Source: Bacteroidaceae bacterium (GTDB lineage: Bacteria; Bacteroidota; Bacteroidia; Bacteroidales; Bacteroidaceae). From it: 54,373 nucleotides of DNA. Positions 26,398 through 35,296 of this stretch are shown here, one piece after another; within the stretch, counting starts at the first letter, position 1, and each line of letters starts with the position of its first letter. Position numbers and translations under genes: made by a program. Under the pieces are notes generated by a model, which saw only the letters and a program-made list of their open reading frames with translations, was not told where the DNA came from and searched no databases. The stretch spans positions 1 to 54,373 of the forward strand of contig JAFYQH010000005.1 in NCBI GenBank assembly GCA_017547205.1. Reading direction: 5' to 3'.

Positions 26398-27825
26398 TTA
26401 TAGCAGCGGTGAGAACAGGCGCGCAAAAGACTCGAGACAGCGGTGCAGGAACGGTCTTGCACAATATTCACTCCAAGTCAACTGATGGCAGTGCTCTGCA
26501 TCATCAAGGAAGGCACGCTTCAGGCCAAGTGCCACACTCTTGTCATAAACAAACGCATTCACCTCGAAATTGTAGTAGAAACTGCGAAAATCGAGATTGG
26601 CAGACCCAACAGATGAGACATAATCATCGCATACGACAGTCTTGCTGTGAAGCATGCCGCCCGAATAGAGATAAACCTTTACGCCAGCCTTCATCACATC
26701 ACCGAGATACGACATTGAGATATGGTCCGCCACCCAACTGTCGGAGCGCATCGGAATCATCAGCCTAACATCAGCACCGGACATGGCTGCACTCCTCAAA
26801 GCAAGCAGGAAAGGCTCATTCGGCATAAAATAGGGCGTCTGCAGATATACATAGTTCTTTGCTGTAGAGAGCAGTTTTACCACACCGCTCATTATCGTAC
26901 GTACCTCACCGACCGGATTTGACGGCACGACTTGTACTATAGCATCACCTACCCTACCCTCATGCGGGAAATACCGTTTGCCTGAAACAAGGGTACGGCT
27001 GGTGAAGTACCAGTCGACCAGAAACGAGGCCTGTAGTCCATGTACTGCAGCTCCACGTAACAGAAGCATCGTATCTCGCCACCTGCCCCACTTGAGACCC
27101 TGGAGGTACCTATCAGCTATATTGCACCCACCCACAAAGCCAATCTTGCCGTCTATAACTACAATCTTGCGATGGTTCCTGTAATTGACCTTGTTCGTAA
27201 ACAGTGGAAAACGTACCTTAAGGAACGACTCTACATAAACCCCGGCACAACGCATCTGCTCGTAGAAATCTTTGTCGACATTCCAGCAACCCACACTATC
27301 ATATATTAGTCGCACTTCAACCCCCTGCCGCGCCTTATCCATGAGCACGGTTGCAACCTCACGACCGAAAGAATCATTCTCAAAAATATAGAACTGCACA
27401 TGTATATGCTCTTTTGCCACCTTCAATTCGCGCAGCAACGAGGATGCGAAAGCCGATGTTTCTGTAATTACATCGATATGATTGTATGCGAACGGATTGG
27501 CAAGAGCCGAGTTCTTGAAGAATGAGACTAGCGTAGAGTACTCTTGGGGAATTTCACCCTGATCATACAGACCTGCATACAGTTGGTCACGCTGCTTTAT
27601 CTGTGACAGCAGACGGCGGCCTATAAGTTTTTCACGGCGTGTATCGCGTCCAAAGAAGAAGTAGAGGAGAAGCCCCAGAAACGGCAGGAACAGCAATACC
27701 ATCATCCATGCCAGAGTCTTTACAGAATCCCTGTTCTTGAGCATGACCCTTACCATAAGCACTATAGCAACTATGCAGTAGAGCCAATAGAGCGCACCCG
27801 TTAATGTAGTATTATCCCAACTCAT
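26398..27825 (-). CDS. cls: Cardiolipin synthase (phospholipase D family)
   Basis: A 475-residue membrane enzyme that joins two phosphatidylglycerols into cardiolipin. Two N-terminal membrane segments (about 8-55) precede two phospholipase D active sites. HKD1 is in NYRNHRKIVVIDGKIGFVGG (His about 218). HKD2 is in MLHSKTVVCDDYVSSVGSAN (His about 391), where the usual Lys-x4-Asp spacing is kept. Length and layout are those of ClsA-type enzymes. The gene ends 42 nt past the rsmD stop and is transcribed towards it. Confidence 0.92.
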   Translation of the reverse strand: MSWDNTTLTGALYWLYCIVAIVLMVRVMLKNRDSVKTLAWMMVLLFLPFLGLLLYFFFGRDTRREKLIGRRLLSQIKQRDQLYAGLYDQGEIPQEYSTLVSFFKNSALANPFAYNHIDVITETSAFASSLLRELKVAKEHIHVQFYIFENDSFGREVATVLMDKARQGVEVRLIYDSVGCWNVDKDFYEQMRCAGVYVESFLKVRFPLFTNKVNYRNHRKIVVIDGKIGFVGGCNIADRYLQGLKWGRWRDTMLLLRGAAVHGLQASFLVDWYFTSRTLVSGKRYFPHEGRVGDAIVQVVPSNPVGEVRTIMSGVVKLLSTAKNYVYLQTPYFMPNEPFLLALRSAAMSGADVRLMIPMRSDSWVADHISMSYLGDVMKAGVKVYLYSGGMLHSKTVVCDDYVSSVGSANLDFRSFYYNFEVNAFVYDKSVALGLKRAFLDDAEHCHQLTWSEYCARPFLHRCLESFARLFSPLL

Positions 27826-27842
27826 AATAATATATTACAACG

Positions 27843-27850
27843 CGAATATA
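27843..27850 (-). promoter_or_regulatory. -7 box for cls
   Basis: The minus strand reads TATATTCG (TAnnTTCG type), about 17 nt before the ATG at 27825. Confidence 0.45.
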
Positions 27851-27861
27851 GACATTATAGA

Positions 27862-27895
27862 ACAAAAAAGTGACCGTTACCGGTCACTTTTTTGT
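27862..27895 (-). terminator. Terminator of the outer-membrane barrel gene
   Basis: ACAAAAAAGTGACCG (27862-27876) pairs perfectly with CGGTCACTTTTTTGT (27881-27895) around the loop TTAC, 21 nt past the stop codon of the gene ending at 27916. On the minus strand the stem ends in a T run. Confidence 0.85.
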
Positions 27896-27915
27896 CTTCA
27901 CGCAGCGTTCATGTA

Positions 27916-30849
27916 TCAGAAGCGGCCGCCACGCATACCTCCCGGGGGCATCATTCCTCCCCTTGGCATACCTCCTGGAGGCATGCCGTATTCACGTGCT
28001 CCGCGTCCCTTGTTATCATCACCGCTCTTAGAATTGTTGTTGAACCTGTACGAGAGATTGAACATACAATAGCTGTATATTGCGTTGGTCTCACTGTCGC
28101 GGCGTGACAAGGCATCCACCATACGGCTTATATTGCTCTGCTGCTGCAGAATATCGTATATCTGGAACGATACCGACAGGGCATTTCTCTTGAGAAAACT
28201 TGCTGATAACTGTGCATTCCATAGCAGTTCATCGGTGTTCGCATTCGGGTCACTGTACCCTCTGCGGCTGCTCATGGAAAGATTCGTAGATATCTGTATA
28301 TTATACCATGGCAACGTATAGTTCATGCTGGGGCCATAGGAGAAGTTGTATATATTCATCTTGTCCTCGGGTTGTGCACTTGACTTTGAGTGTGAGTAAC
28401 GCAAAGAACCGGAGAGGGCAACATCGAAATTGTCGGTACGGTAATTTGCAGAAAGACGCTCGCCTATTCCGATAGTCTTTGAATTGTTCTTCACACTACC
28501 CCTCTGTCCCTGCATACTTATGTATGACACGCTGTTTGAGTAGCTCGCATCGGTAAAGGTACTGTATGTAAACTTCTTGTTCGCAGGGATAGCTGAATTG
28601 AACGAAAAACCTCCGTTTACGCTCCAGTTACCGTTTATATTGTCGGGCTGAGTTATAGTTGCACCGGTTTCCTCTATATATGTAGCCTTTCGGCTGATGC
28701 TGTTCAATGTATTCCTGAAACCAATATTCGCATTGAACCCTCGCTGTGCCTCCGTATTGTACGTGTTGAAGAATGCATTCAGGCTGTTGGTAAACGACGG
28801 TTTCAAACCAGGATTTCCTTTTGTTATGTACAGCGGATTCGAGTCATCGGTAATATCCAGCAGGTCAGTCATCGAAGGCTGGCTTGTCGAACCACGATAC
28901 ATGATATTCAGGGTCGTCTGCTTTGACCACCTATAACGGAAACGCAGATTGGGTGTAATATTGTTCACCCTGCGCGACAGTACTGTATCAAGACCAAGGT
29001 AACGGTAACTCATTTCCGTATTCTGGGGTATCCATGTAACACCGGCATTAAGGTTTATTTTATCGGTCACATAACGGAGCATCACCTGCGCCTCGTGCTT
29101 TTGTGTACGGTATGTAGAATGACGGCTCAGGTCGTTGTCGATATACTGCATATATCCATCAGGCAACATCGGAGCATTGTAATGATGGCTCAATTCCATG
29201 ATATAACCGGGAATGCTATCAAAGACAAATGTGGAGCGTTTGCTATTGTTATAGCTGTAGTTGTAACTATAATTCAGCTGCAGGAACAGGTTTTTTGTCA
29301 ACGGTTCGGTGTAGCTGAAGCGCAGGTCATAGCTCCAGTTTTTGCCTGGAGTCTCGGAAAAACGCTGGCGATCATATCCTGCACTTCCGGCATTTGCCTG
29401 GAAATACTTCACCCTATTCACCGAATAGCTGTCGTTCTTGCTGTCACTATAGGAGAAGCGGCCACGGAAAGTAACGTTACGGCCGGGCTTGTTGAGACGG
29501 CGGTTAAGTTGCAGATTGGCATTTACCGACTTGCTTTCGTTGTTTCCCATCGATTCGTTGTCGTTACTGTTGACAGCAATGGAGTCCATACCGGAAAGGA
29601 CATCGCCGTACATATCCTTGTCATACTCCTTTACATAATCAAACGGATTGTCATTGAATGTTGCCGACATACTCCTTGACCAACTGTCCGATGAAGAATA
29701 GGAAAAAGAGGGCCTGAATATGATATTGGTCATCGTATCGGGTTTCCACTCTACACGCATATCAGCATTGAATCCGGTAGAACGATTAAAAGAGTTGCTG
29801 CGGCTATTCGAGAACTGGTTACGCCCTATCTGTGGCATGAAAGTCTCGCTCGATGTCCAGCTTCTTGAATCGCTGTTCCTGTGGTTTGCACGCACGTTGC
29901 CACCCAGTTCGAGCGTCTCGTTCTCATAAGCAAAATTGAAACCAGCCTGTTTAGGAGTAACCAGTCCGCCACCACCGCCACCACTGAAACCGCGTGAGCG
30001 TCCGTCCGAAAAGCCCTGATTATTAAGGTTGTTTGCAGACATGACAAGTGTATACTGCGCCATGTCATTATAATATCCGGTAGTATTCTTGAATGTATAG
30101 CGGTCCTTGGTTCCATAGCCAATATCCGTGTTTGAAAAAAGGCCGTCCACTACACCTTTCTTCATCTGCAGGTCGAGCACTGTCTCTTCCTCGCCGTCGT
30201 CAATGCCTGTTATACGCGAGAAATCACTCTTTTTGTCATAGAACTTCACCTTGTCGACAATATCGGCGGAGATATTCTTCAGAGCCATATCCTTGTCAGT
30301 ACCGAAGAAGTCCTTTCCCTTCATGAGAATGCGGTTGACCGTCTTGCCGTTTATCTTTATCGTACCATCCTCGGCAATATCGACACCAGGGTATTTTTTT
30401 ATGAGTTCCTCGAGCATTGAACCGGCCGGAACCCTAAATGCAGCTGTATTGTATATGAGCGTATCCTCGGCTGCTGTTACCGGAGGCACTTCTGCTGTAA
30501 CTACAGCAGCCTTCAGTGCGACAGCATCGGTTGAAAGCCCTATATTCCCCAGGTCAATGCTTTTTCCTTTTGCGACTTTAACATTCCTCTCATCGGCTAT
30601 ATAACCCACAAAGGAAACCTTGAGATAATACTCTGCCGCAGATGCCGACAGCGAAAACTTGCCGTCATAGTCACTTGCGACTCCCACTTTGAACACAGAA
30701 TCGGGCAAGGAATAGAGCTGCAACGTAGCATTCTGCAGAGGCTCACCACTCTCTTTGTCAACAACTGTACCAGTTACCGTTCCATTCTTTTTCTGAGCAA
30801 AAATAGCAGCCGAAAGGAAAAGAACAAGAAAAAACAATCTATATCTCAT
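27916..30849 (-). CDS. Outer-membrane beta-barrel protein with carboxypeptidase-like N-domain
   Basis: A 977-residue TonB-receptor-like protein. A signal peptide (about 1-18) is followed by a carboxypeptidase-regulatory-like domain (about 23-105: VTGTVVDKESGEPLQNATL, DYDGKFSLSASAAEYYLKVS). A plug-like domain (about 120-220: AGSMLEELIKKYPGVDI, INGKTVNRILMKGKDFFGTD) and a long barrel with many aromatic strand ends follow. This is the outer membrane beta-barrel family, not SusC. The last 25 residues form a Gly/Met/Pro-rich tail (GMPPGGMPRGGMMPPGG) ending in Phe. No SusD or regulator is adjacent, so its cargo is unknown. Two tandem TAAATTCG boxes lie upstream (30859-30874, minus strand). Confidence 0.85.
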   Translation of the reverse strand: MRYRLFFLVLFLSAAIFAQKKNGTVTGTVVDKESGEPLQNATLQLYSLPDSVFKVGVASDYDGKFSLSASAAEYYLKVSFVGYIADERNVKVAKGKSIDLGNIGLSTDAVALKAAVVTAEVPPVTAAEDTLIYNTAAFRVPAGSMLEELIKKYPGVDIAEDGTIKINGKTVNRILMKGKDFFGTDKDMALKNISADIVDKVKFYDKKSDFSRITGIDDGEEETVLDLQMKKGVVDGLFSNTDIGYGTKDRYTFKNTTGYYNDMAQYTLVMSANNLNNQGFSDGRSRGFSGGGGGGLVTPKQAGFNFAYENETLELGGNVRANHRNSDSRSWTSSETFMPQIGRNQFSNSRSNSFNRSTGFNADMRVEWKPDTMTNIIFRPSFSYSSSDSWSRSMSATFNDNPFDYVKEYDKDMYGDVLSGMDSIAVNSNDNESMGNNESKSVNANLQLNRRLNKPGRNVTFRGRFSYSDSKNDSYSVNRVKYFQANAGSAGYDRQRFSETPGKNWSYDLRFSYTEPLTKNLFLQLNYSYNYSYNNSKRSTFVFDSIPGYIMELSHHYNAPMLPDGYMQYIDNDLSRHSTYRTQKHEAQVMLRYVTDKINLNAGVTWIPQNTEMSYRYLGLDTVLSRRVNNITPNLRFRYRWSKQTTLNIMYRGSTSQPSMTDLLDITDDSNPLYITKGNPGLKPSFTNSLNAFFNTYNTEAQRGFNANIGFRNTLNSISRKATYIEETGATITQPDNINGNWSVNGGFSFNSAIPANKKFTYSTFTDASYSNSVSYISMQGQRGSVKNNSKTIGIGERLSANYRTDNFDVALSGSLRYSHSKSSAQPEDKMNIYNFSYGPSMNYTLPWYNIQISTNLSMSSRRGYSDPNANTDELLWNAQLSASFLKRNALSVSFQIYDILQQQSNISRMVDALSRRDSETNAIYSYCMFNLSYRFNNNSKSGDDNKGRGAREYGMPPGGMPRGGMMPPGGMRGGRF

Positions 30850-31002
30850 GTATGTCTACGAATTTACGAATTTATATAATTTGACTTTTTTTACTTTAGA
30901 AAGTTTAAAAACTATTCTACGAAAATACGACAAACATGGCAATATTTGAAATCTTGACCGAAACAAGTTCAACTGGACTGTTTTTTTTACTACTTTTATG
31001 AT

Positions 31003-31401
31003 ATGAAAGAAAACATTCACAACAGACCGGAGACTGTTCTTGAGAAAATCTTCGGGTCAGCAATCCACCACAAGTTCGGCGAACCGTTCCTTGACGCATT
31101 CAGGACAATGTACAATGACGGGAACGACGATGTAACGGCTGCCGCATATACATGTTCATTGTTCCTGTCGGCAATAAAAAGCGGTTTCCCTACAGCGAAA
31201 CTACATTTGTTCGTTCATTACATACAGGAGTATTACAGCCGACTGAATTTCGACTGTAGCAAGTACGACACCATAATTGGACTTATTGGAGAAGAAAGAA
31301 TAAAAAGGACAATACTGGCCGACAGTAACTTAAAATTTGCCGAAGTTGAATGCACGGTAAAAGATGTTGCAGAGGCTCTTGACTTCTACACAAACAGATA
31401 A
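31003..31401 (+). CDS. Hypothetical protein
   Basis: A 132-residue protein with no family I recognise. It lacks a signal peptide and membrane segments and appears to be a soluble, mostly helical protein (KIFGSAIHHKFGEPFLDAFR, LFLSAIKSGFPTAKLHLF). Codon use and composition look like a real gene. It is followed after 82 nt by a lipoprotein gene with its own promoter box, so it may be monocistronic. Confidence 0.6.
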   Translation: MKENIHNRPETVLEKIFGSAIHHKFGEPFLDAFRTMYNDGNDDVTAAAYTCSLFLSAIKSGFPTAKLHLFVHYIQEYYSRLNFDCSKYDTIIGLIGEERIKRTILADSNLKFAEVECTVKDVAEALDFYTNR

Positions 31402-31446
31402 GTTCATTTTTTCAATATTTGGGATGCAATAAAAGATTTTTTTGAG

Positions 31447-31454
31447 TATGTTTG
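31447..31454 (+). promoter_or_regulatory. -7 box for the lipoprotein-sigma factor pair
   Basis: TATGTTTG matches TAnnTTTG, 29 nt before the ATG at 31484. Confidence 0.45.
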
Positions 31455-31483
31455 CATAATATTTAAACCTAAAACGCTTTACC

Positions 31484-32437
31484 ATGACGAAGAAACCGTT
31501 CATTCTATCAACAATTCTGGCATTAGTCATTACGGCCGTATCATGCAGCGACAGCAACAGTATCACTCTCCCTAACAATGACGACAAGGAAACGTTCAAC
31601 CCCAGCAGCATTGTAATTGACAAAAACAAAGGCAATGTCAGCAGCAGGGAGACCTGGTCCGATATAACTTTCGATGACAATGGGAAGATCAGAAGCTTTG
31701 ATTACACATTCGAAAGTAACGGAATTGTCGAAGTCACGAGAAAACACACTATAAACGGAATCACAGAGAACCGGGAAATGATTGCAAACATCGACATTCT
31801 TGACAGGGACGGCAACACTATAAAGAGCCTGCTTGAGATATCCAGGTTCAACGACCGCGGACTCATAAGCGAGATAAGAAGCATTGTAACATCCGAAGCC
31901 GGGAGCGGTTCCACCCTCCAGACCACTACAATGAATTTTGAGTACAGCAGCAGTGGCCTGTGCCGCAAATTCACATACAATAGTGATGACTGCAATGTTG
32001 AATGCGAATACGAATGGTCGGGCTACAAATTGGCAAGAACAAAAGAGAACATAACATACAGCAGCAACGGACGCAAGGAGACCAATATTTACAAGTACAC
32101 ATTCGACAGCAAGAACAACTACCCGTACAAAGGTATATCAATGTTCCCGTTCATCCAGAACGAAAGGGAAACAGCTGTTGTACCGCAGATATACGCATCA
32201 ATGGGATATTTCGGTGTTGTAGCTCCCGGAATACTCATGACAGAGACACAGGAACGCCATGTTACAACCAACAACGAGATGGGACCCGGTTGGAATAGCA
32301 TGACACAAAGAATAGAGAAAGTATACGATTTCACAAGGAAGAACAGCATAGGTGAAGTAAAATACTACATATCATCTATAGACACAGATACAAATACAGA
32401 CCTATACGACAACTACACTGTCACATTCATAGAATAG
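31484..32437 (+). CDS. Lipoprotein of unknown function
   Basis: A 317-residue protein with a lipoprotein signal (MTKKPFILSTILALVITAVS then C, lipobox AVSC at about 18-21, followed by SDSNS). The rest is rich in polar beta-strand patterns (FDDNGKIRSFDYTFESNG, FNDRGLISEIRSIVTS, YEWSGYKLARTKENITYS) reminiscent of the DUF4595/YD-repeat type lipoproteins of Bacteroidales. I cannot confirm the family. The sigma-factor gene starts 3 nt after its stop, so they are one transcript. A surface or periplasmic sensing role coupled to that factor is speculation. Confidence 0.65.
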   Translation: MTKKPFILSTILALVITAVSCSDSNSITLPNNDDKETFNPSSIVIDKNKGNVSSRETWSDITFDDNGKIRSFDYTFESNGIVEVTRKHTINGITENREMIANIDILDRDGNTIKSLLEISRFNDRGLISEIRSIVTSEAGSGSTLQTTTMNFEYSSSGLCRKFTYNSDDCNVECEYEWSGYKLARTKENITYSSNGRKETNIYKYTFDSKNNYPYKGISMFPFIQNERETAVVPQIYASMGYFGVVAPGILMTETQERHVTTNNEMGPGWNSMTQRIEKVYDFTRKNSIGEVKYYISSIDTDTNTDLYDNYTVTFIE

Positions 32438-32440
32438 TTC

Positions 32441-33076
32441 ATGTACAGGAAAAGCAGTTTTGCCAAACTTGACGATAAGGAACTGGTTGAAGGACTGACG
32501 GCTATTCCTGTAAACAGGGAACTGCATGAATACTTCTTTTACGTCAAGTGTCAGAAATTCCTTAACTACATATCATCGACTCTCTACAACAGGTGCGACA
32601 GCAGGCACCTGGTTGGAGAGTTATACGAGTTTCTCTCAAAGGATAACTGGAGTATACTCCGCAACTGGGAGAACAAGAACGGGGCATCGCTGTACAGCTA
32701 TATTGCACGTTGTTCCATAAACCACTTCACAAACAAGGAAATTGCCGAAAAGAAAAGGCTCGGTATCGAGTTCCATGCCGATGCCGCAGAACTTATTGAG
32801 CAACTCGGCGACTTCACTCAGGAAGAGGAACACGAGATGCCTCCTGTATGGGAAGCGTTCGGCATGCTCAACGAACGCGACAGGAAGATATTGAGGTTGC
32901 TCGTCATCGAAGAAAAGAGCATGATTGAGGCTGCTCCTGAAATATGGCCGCACATAAAGAGCAAGGCCGGTATCGAAAGCCTTACTCCAAAGCAGATACA
33001 GAGCACGATAGCAATGGTAAAGCACAGGGCTTTGCTCGCGCTCGTACAGAAACTGAAAAAAATCAACAGGAACTGA
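32441..33076 (+). CDS. Sigma-70 family (ECF-like) RNA polymerase sigma factor
   Basis: A 211-residue protein with the layout of a two-domain sigma factor. The N-terminal part (about 20-100) has the region 2 pattern LYEFLSKDNWSILRNWENK and GASLYSYIARCSINHF. An acidic linker follows. The C-terminal part (about 135-205) resembles region 4, beginning LNERDRKILRLLVIEEKSMI and containing a helix-turn-helix rich in charged residues. It would direct RNA polymerase to a dedicated set of promoters. No anti-sigma gene of the FecR type is adjacent; the upstream partner is a lipoprotein. It is convergent with the GNAT gene. Confidence 0.7.
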   Translation: MYRKSSFAKLDDKELVEGLTAIPVNRELHEYFFYVKCQKFLNYISSTLYNRCDSRHLVGELYEFLSKDNWSILRNWENKNGASLYSYIARCSINHFTNKEIAEKKRLGIEFHADAAELIEQLGDFTQEEEHEMPPVWEAFGMLNERDRKILRLLVIEEKSMIEAAPEIWPHIKSKAGIESLTPKQIQSTIAMVKHRALLALVQKLKKINRN

Positions 33077-33123
33077 CAGAGGGCATATACAAAAGATGGT
33101 GATTGAAAGACCTTTCTACAAAG

Positions 33124-33186
33124 AGCACTATCCCTGTTGTAATATGCTTTGACGGGATTGCTTGGGAATTACCCTCGTTCTATTCA
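33124..33186. terminator. Bidirectional terminator-like hairpin, copy 2 of a dispersed repeat
   Basis: AGCACTATCCCTGTTGT and the facing GACGGGATTGCT (33151-33162), then TACCCTCGTTCTAT, resemble 22527-22590 closely in order and sequence. The stem is less perfect than in copy 1. It also lies between convergent genes. Confidence 0.5.
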
Positions 33187-33193
33187 CAGATTC

Positions 33194-33655
33194 TCACTTA
33201 CAACCGTCAACCGTCATCCTATAGACATTCGTATCCCTTTGCTCAAAACCACATGAGCGGTAAAGTGCGTTCGCTGCCACACGCGAGGGACGCGAAGTGA
33301 GCATAAGCGAGCCACGATCCAAGGATGTTGCATATTCCATGGCATGCTCCACCAGAGCCCTGCCCAATGAACGTCCGCGAAAGGCGCAGTCCACAACGAC
33401 ATCCTCTATCCACATCTTGCGACCTGTAGGAGCAAGATAATCACCCAACGTAAGCATGCCGGCAACCACCCCGTCGCACTCCAGAATAAAAAGGTGCGTT
33501 GCAGGAGAATCCACGATAGCCTCAAGTTCCTTCATACCGAAAGGACGCGGATTCGAAGACAACTGCACAAGAAGAGCGTTTATGGCAGGCAGATATTGCG
33601 GCCTCGCCTCACAAAGCTCATATATTCTTATATTGTCAGCCATTACACACTCCAT
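33194..33655 (-). CDS. GNAT family N-acetyltransferase
   Basis: A 153-residue acetyltransferase of the GCN5 fold. Motif A with the acetyl-CoA loop is VVDCAFRGRSLGRALVEHAM (about 89-108), where R-x-x-G-R/S-L-G is intact. The later strand and helix read LMLTSRPSRVAANALYRSCG and lead to the C-terminal GFEQRDTNVYRM. The substrate is unknown. The ATG at 33655 overlaps the stop of the GHL10 gene by one base (TAATG); the ATG at 33643 is an alternative. It is co-transcribed with that gene. Confidence 0.85.
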   Translation of the reverse strand: MECVMADNIRIYELCEARPQYLPAINALLVQLSSNPRPFGMKELEAIVDSPATHLFILECDGVVAGMLTLGDYLAPTGRKMWIEDVVVDCAFRGRSLGRALVEHAMEYATSLDRGSLMLTSRPSRVAANALYRSCGFEQRDTNVYRMTVDGCK

Positions 33656-35154
33656 TACAGTTTGACCTTGCATTTTACACCAACCGACTCGTTCTGCACC
33701 CTGTCGAGTACAGTCACCACAAATATGTATTCACCCTTCAGGGATGCCGGAATCCTATAATAGGGTTGCGTTGTTATGGCCACGATTCCTGCAGGATTAC
33801 TTGTATCGACTGCCTCACCCTTGGCAAAGCGGTATACCACAAAACGGTGCGGTACATTCATTACATCGTCCGTATCCTTGTTTACCAGCCATACAAGCAG
33901 TTTTTCCCCGTTCTCTTCGAGCAATGAGACGCCCCCTGGTTTTTGAGGAGCTTTGTCATCAATGAACGGAGAGAGTGGCACCAATGCCGGATAACGGTAA
34001 ATTCCATTGGCGAGATAATCGCGGTAACCGTCGACATTGTTCGCAGCAGACGATGCATCCCAGAAGCAGGAACCCTGCACACCCTTTTCGGCACGCTGCA
34101 TAGCATACTTGTCGGCCTGCTGGTTGCCATCCTTCGCCTTTACGGTGCGGTTCACATCCTGTCCTATGTACAGCGGGCGTCCCGACGCATACTTGGCCCA
34201 CCACCTTACAAGTTCGGCATAGTCAGCTGCCGGGTGCCCTATTTCCCAGTAGACCTGCGGTATACAGTAATCGACCCAGCCCTCGTCTATCCACTTGAGG
34301 ACATCGGCATTCAAGTCATCATAACACTGCAGCCCCTTTGTCTTGCTGCCATACTCCCACGTACGTTCATTGCGGTAGATGCCGAAAGGCGACACTCCGA
34401 ACTTGACCCAAGGCTTCACTTCGCGCACAGTACGGTGCAGTTGATATATAAGATGGTTCACATTATCCCTGCGCCATGCAGCCTTGTCGTCCATACCGCT
34501 TTCGCGGAACCAGCGCCCATCGGCAAACTCCTTACCTTTTGCCGGATAGGGATAGAAATAGTCGTCGATATGAAGGCCGTCAACATCGTAACGATTCAGG
34601 ATGTCGCGTACAATGCCACATATATGGTCACGATTCGCCTGAAGCGAAGGATTAAAGTAGAGCTGTCCCTCATATTCAATGAAATTAGCCGGACACTTCA
34701 CGCTCTGGTGATTGGGAGCCACATATTTTGTTCCCTTCGTACGTGCACGGTAAGGGTTTATCCACGCATGCAGTTCCATATTGCGTTTGTGGCACTCCTC
34801 GACCATGAACGCCAAAGGATCCCACCCCGGCGACTTTCCCTGCACGCCGGTAATGAAACGGCTCCAAGGTTCAAGGCGCGACTCATAGAGGGCATCACCT
34901 TCGACACGCACCTGGAACATTATCGCGTTCACATTCACCTTCTGCAGGTTATCGAGCATCTCCACAAGATACTCCTTCATCCGTTCCTCGCCCATTCCGC
35001 TGAACTGCCCGTTCACGGCCTGTATCCATGCCCCGCGGAACTCACGCTTGGGACACTCCTCCAAGGAAGAATGACCACCTGTTACCTGTTTCTTTGAAGA
35101 ACATGCTCCAAAGAGCAAAATAAACGCCAATAAAAAAATATATTTCAGTCGCAT
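33655..35154 (-). CDS. GHL10-family (glycosyl hydrolase-like 10) lipoprotein
   Basis: A 499-residue lipoprotein with lipobox FGAC at about residue 18. The TIM-barrel domain of the DUF187/GHL10 family starts with REFRGAWIQAVNGQFSG and includes NAIMFQVRVEGDALYES, ELHAWINPYRARTKG, VDGLHIDDYFYP and VKFGVSPFGIYRN. A C-terminal fibronectin-like segment follows. Family members act on peptidoglycan-like or other glycans, with few tested. The Asp and Glu rich strand ends (HIDDYF; YWEIGHP) are likely catalytic. It overlaps the GNAT start and is divergent from uvrA. Confidence 0.85.
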   Translation of the reverse strand: MRLKYIFLLAFILLFGACSSKKQVTGGHSSLEECPKREFRGAWIQAVNGQFSGMGEERMKEYLVEMLDNLQKVNVNAIMFQVRVEGDALYESRLEPWSRFITGVQGKSPGWDPLAFMVEECHKRNMELHAWINPYRARTKGTKYVAPNHQSVKCPANFIEYEGQLYFNPSLQANRDHICGIVRDILNRYDVDGLHIDDYFYPYPAKGKEFADGRWFRESGMDDKAAWRRDNVNHLIYQLHRTVREVKPWVKFGVSPFGIYRNERTWEYGSKTKGLQCYDDLNADVLKWIDEGWVDYCIPQVYWEIGHPAADYAELVRWWAKYASGRPLYIGQDVNRTVKAKDGNQQADKYAMQRAEKGVQGSCFWDASSAANNVDGYRDYLANGIYRYPALVPLSPFIDDKAPQKPGGVSLLEENGEKLLVWLVNKDTDDVMNVPHRFVVYRFAKGEAVDTSNPAGIVAITTQPYYRIPASLKGEYIFVVTVLDRVQNESVGVKCKVKL

Positions 35155-35177
35155 TGCAATATTTAATATTTATACTG

Positions 35178-35185
35178 CGAAGATA
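35178..35185 (-). promoter_or_regulatory. -7 box for the GHL10-GNAT pair
   Basis: The minus strand reads TATCTTCG (TAnnTTCG), 23 nt before the ATG at 35154. Confidence 0.45.
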
Positions 35186-35270
35186 AATAAATAATTGTTA
35201 TTACAGAGCATTCACTCGCACTCATATAATCTATTTTCGTTGAAATATATACAGAATGGCTGTTTTTATG

Positions 35271-35278
35271 TATATTCG
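35271..35278 (+). promoter_or_regulatory. -7 box for uvrA
   Basis: TATATTCG (TAnnTTCG) is 18 nt before the ATG at 35297, leaving a leader of only about 12 nt. No LexA-type palindrome is obvious beside it. Confidence 0.45.
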
Positions 35279-35296
35279 CGAGATTAAATCTGCGGC

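Noticed and set aside
33943-35097. 384-codon open frame on the plus strand
   Set aside because: Antisense to the GHL10 lipoprotein gene, which has a lipobox and family motifs.
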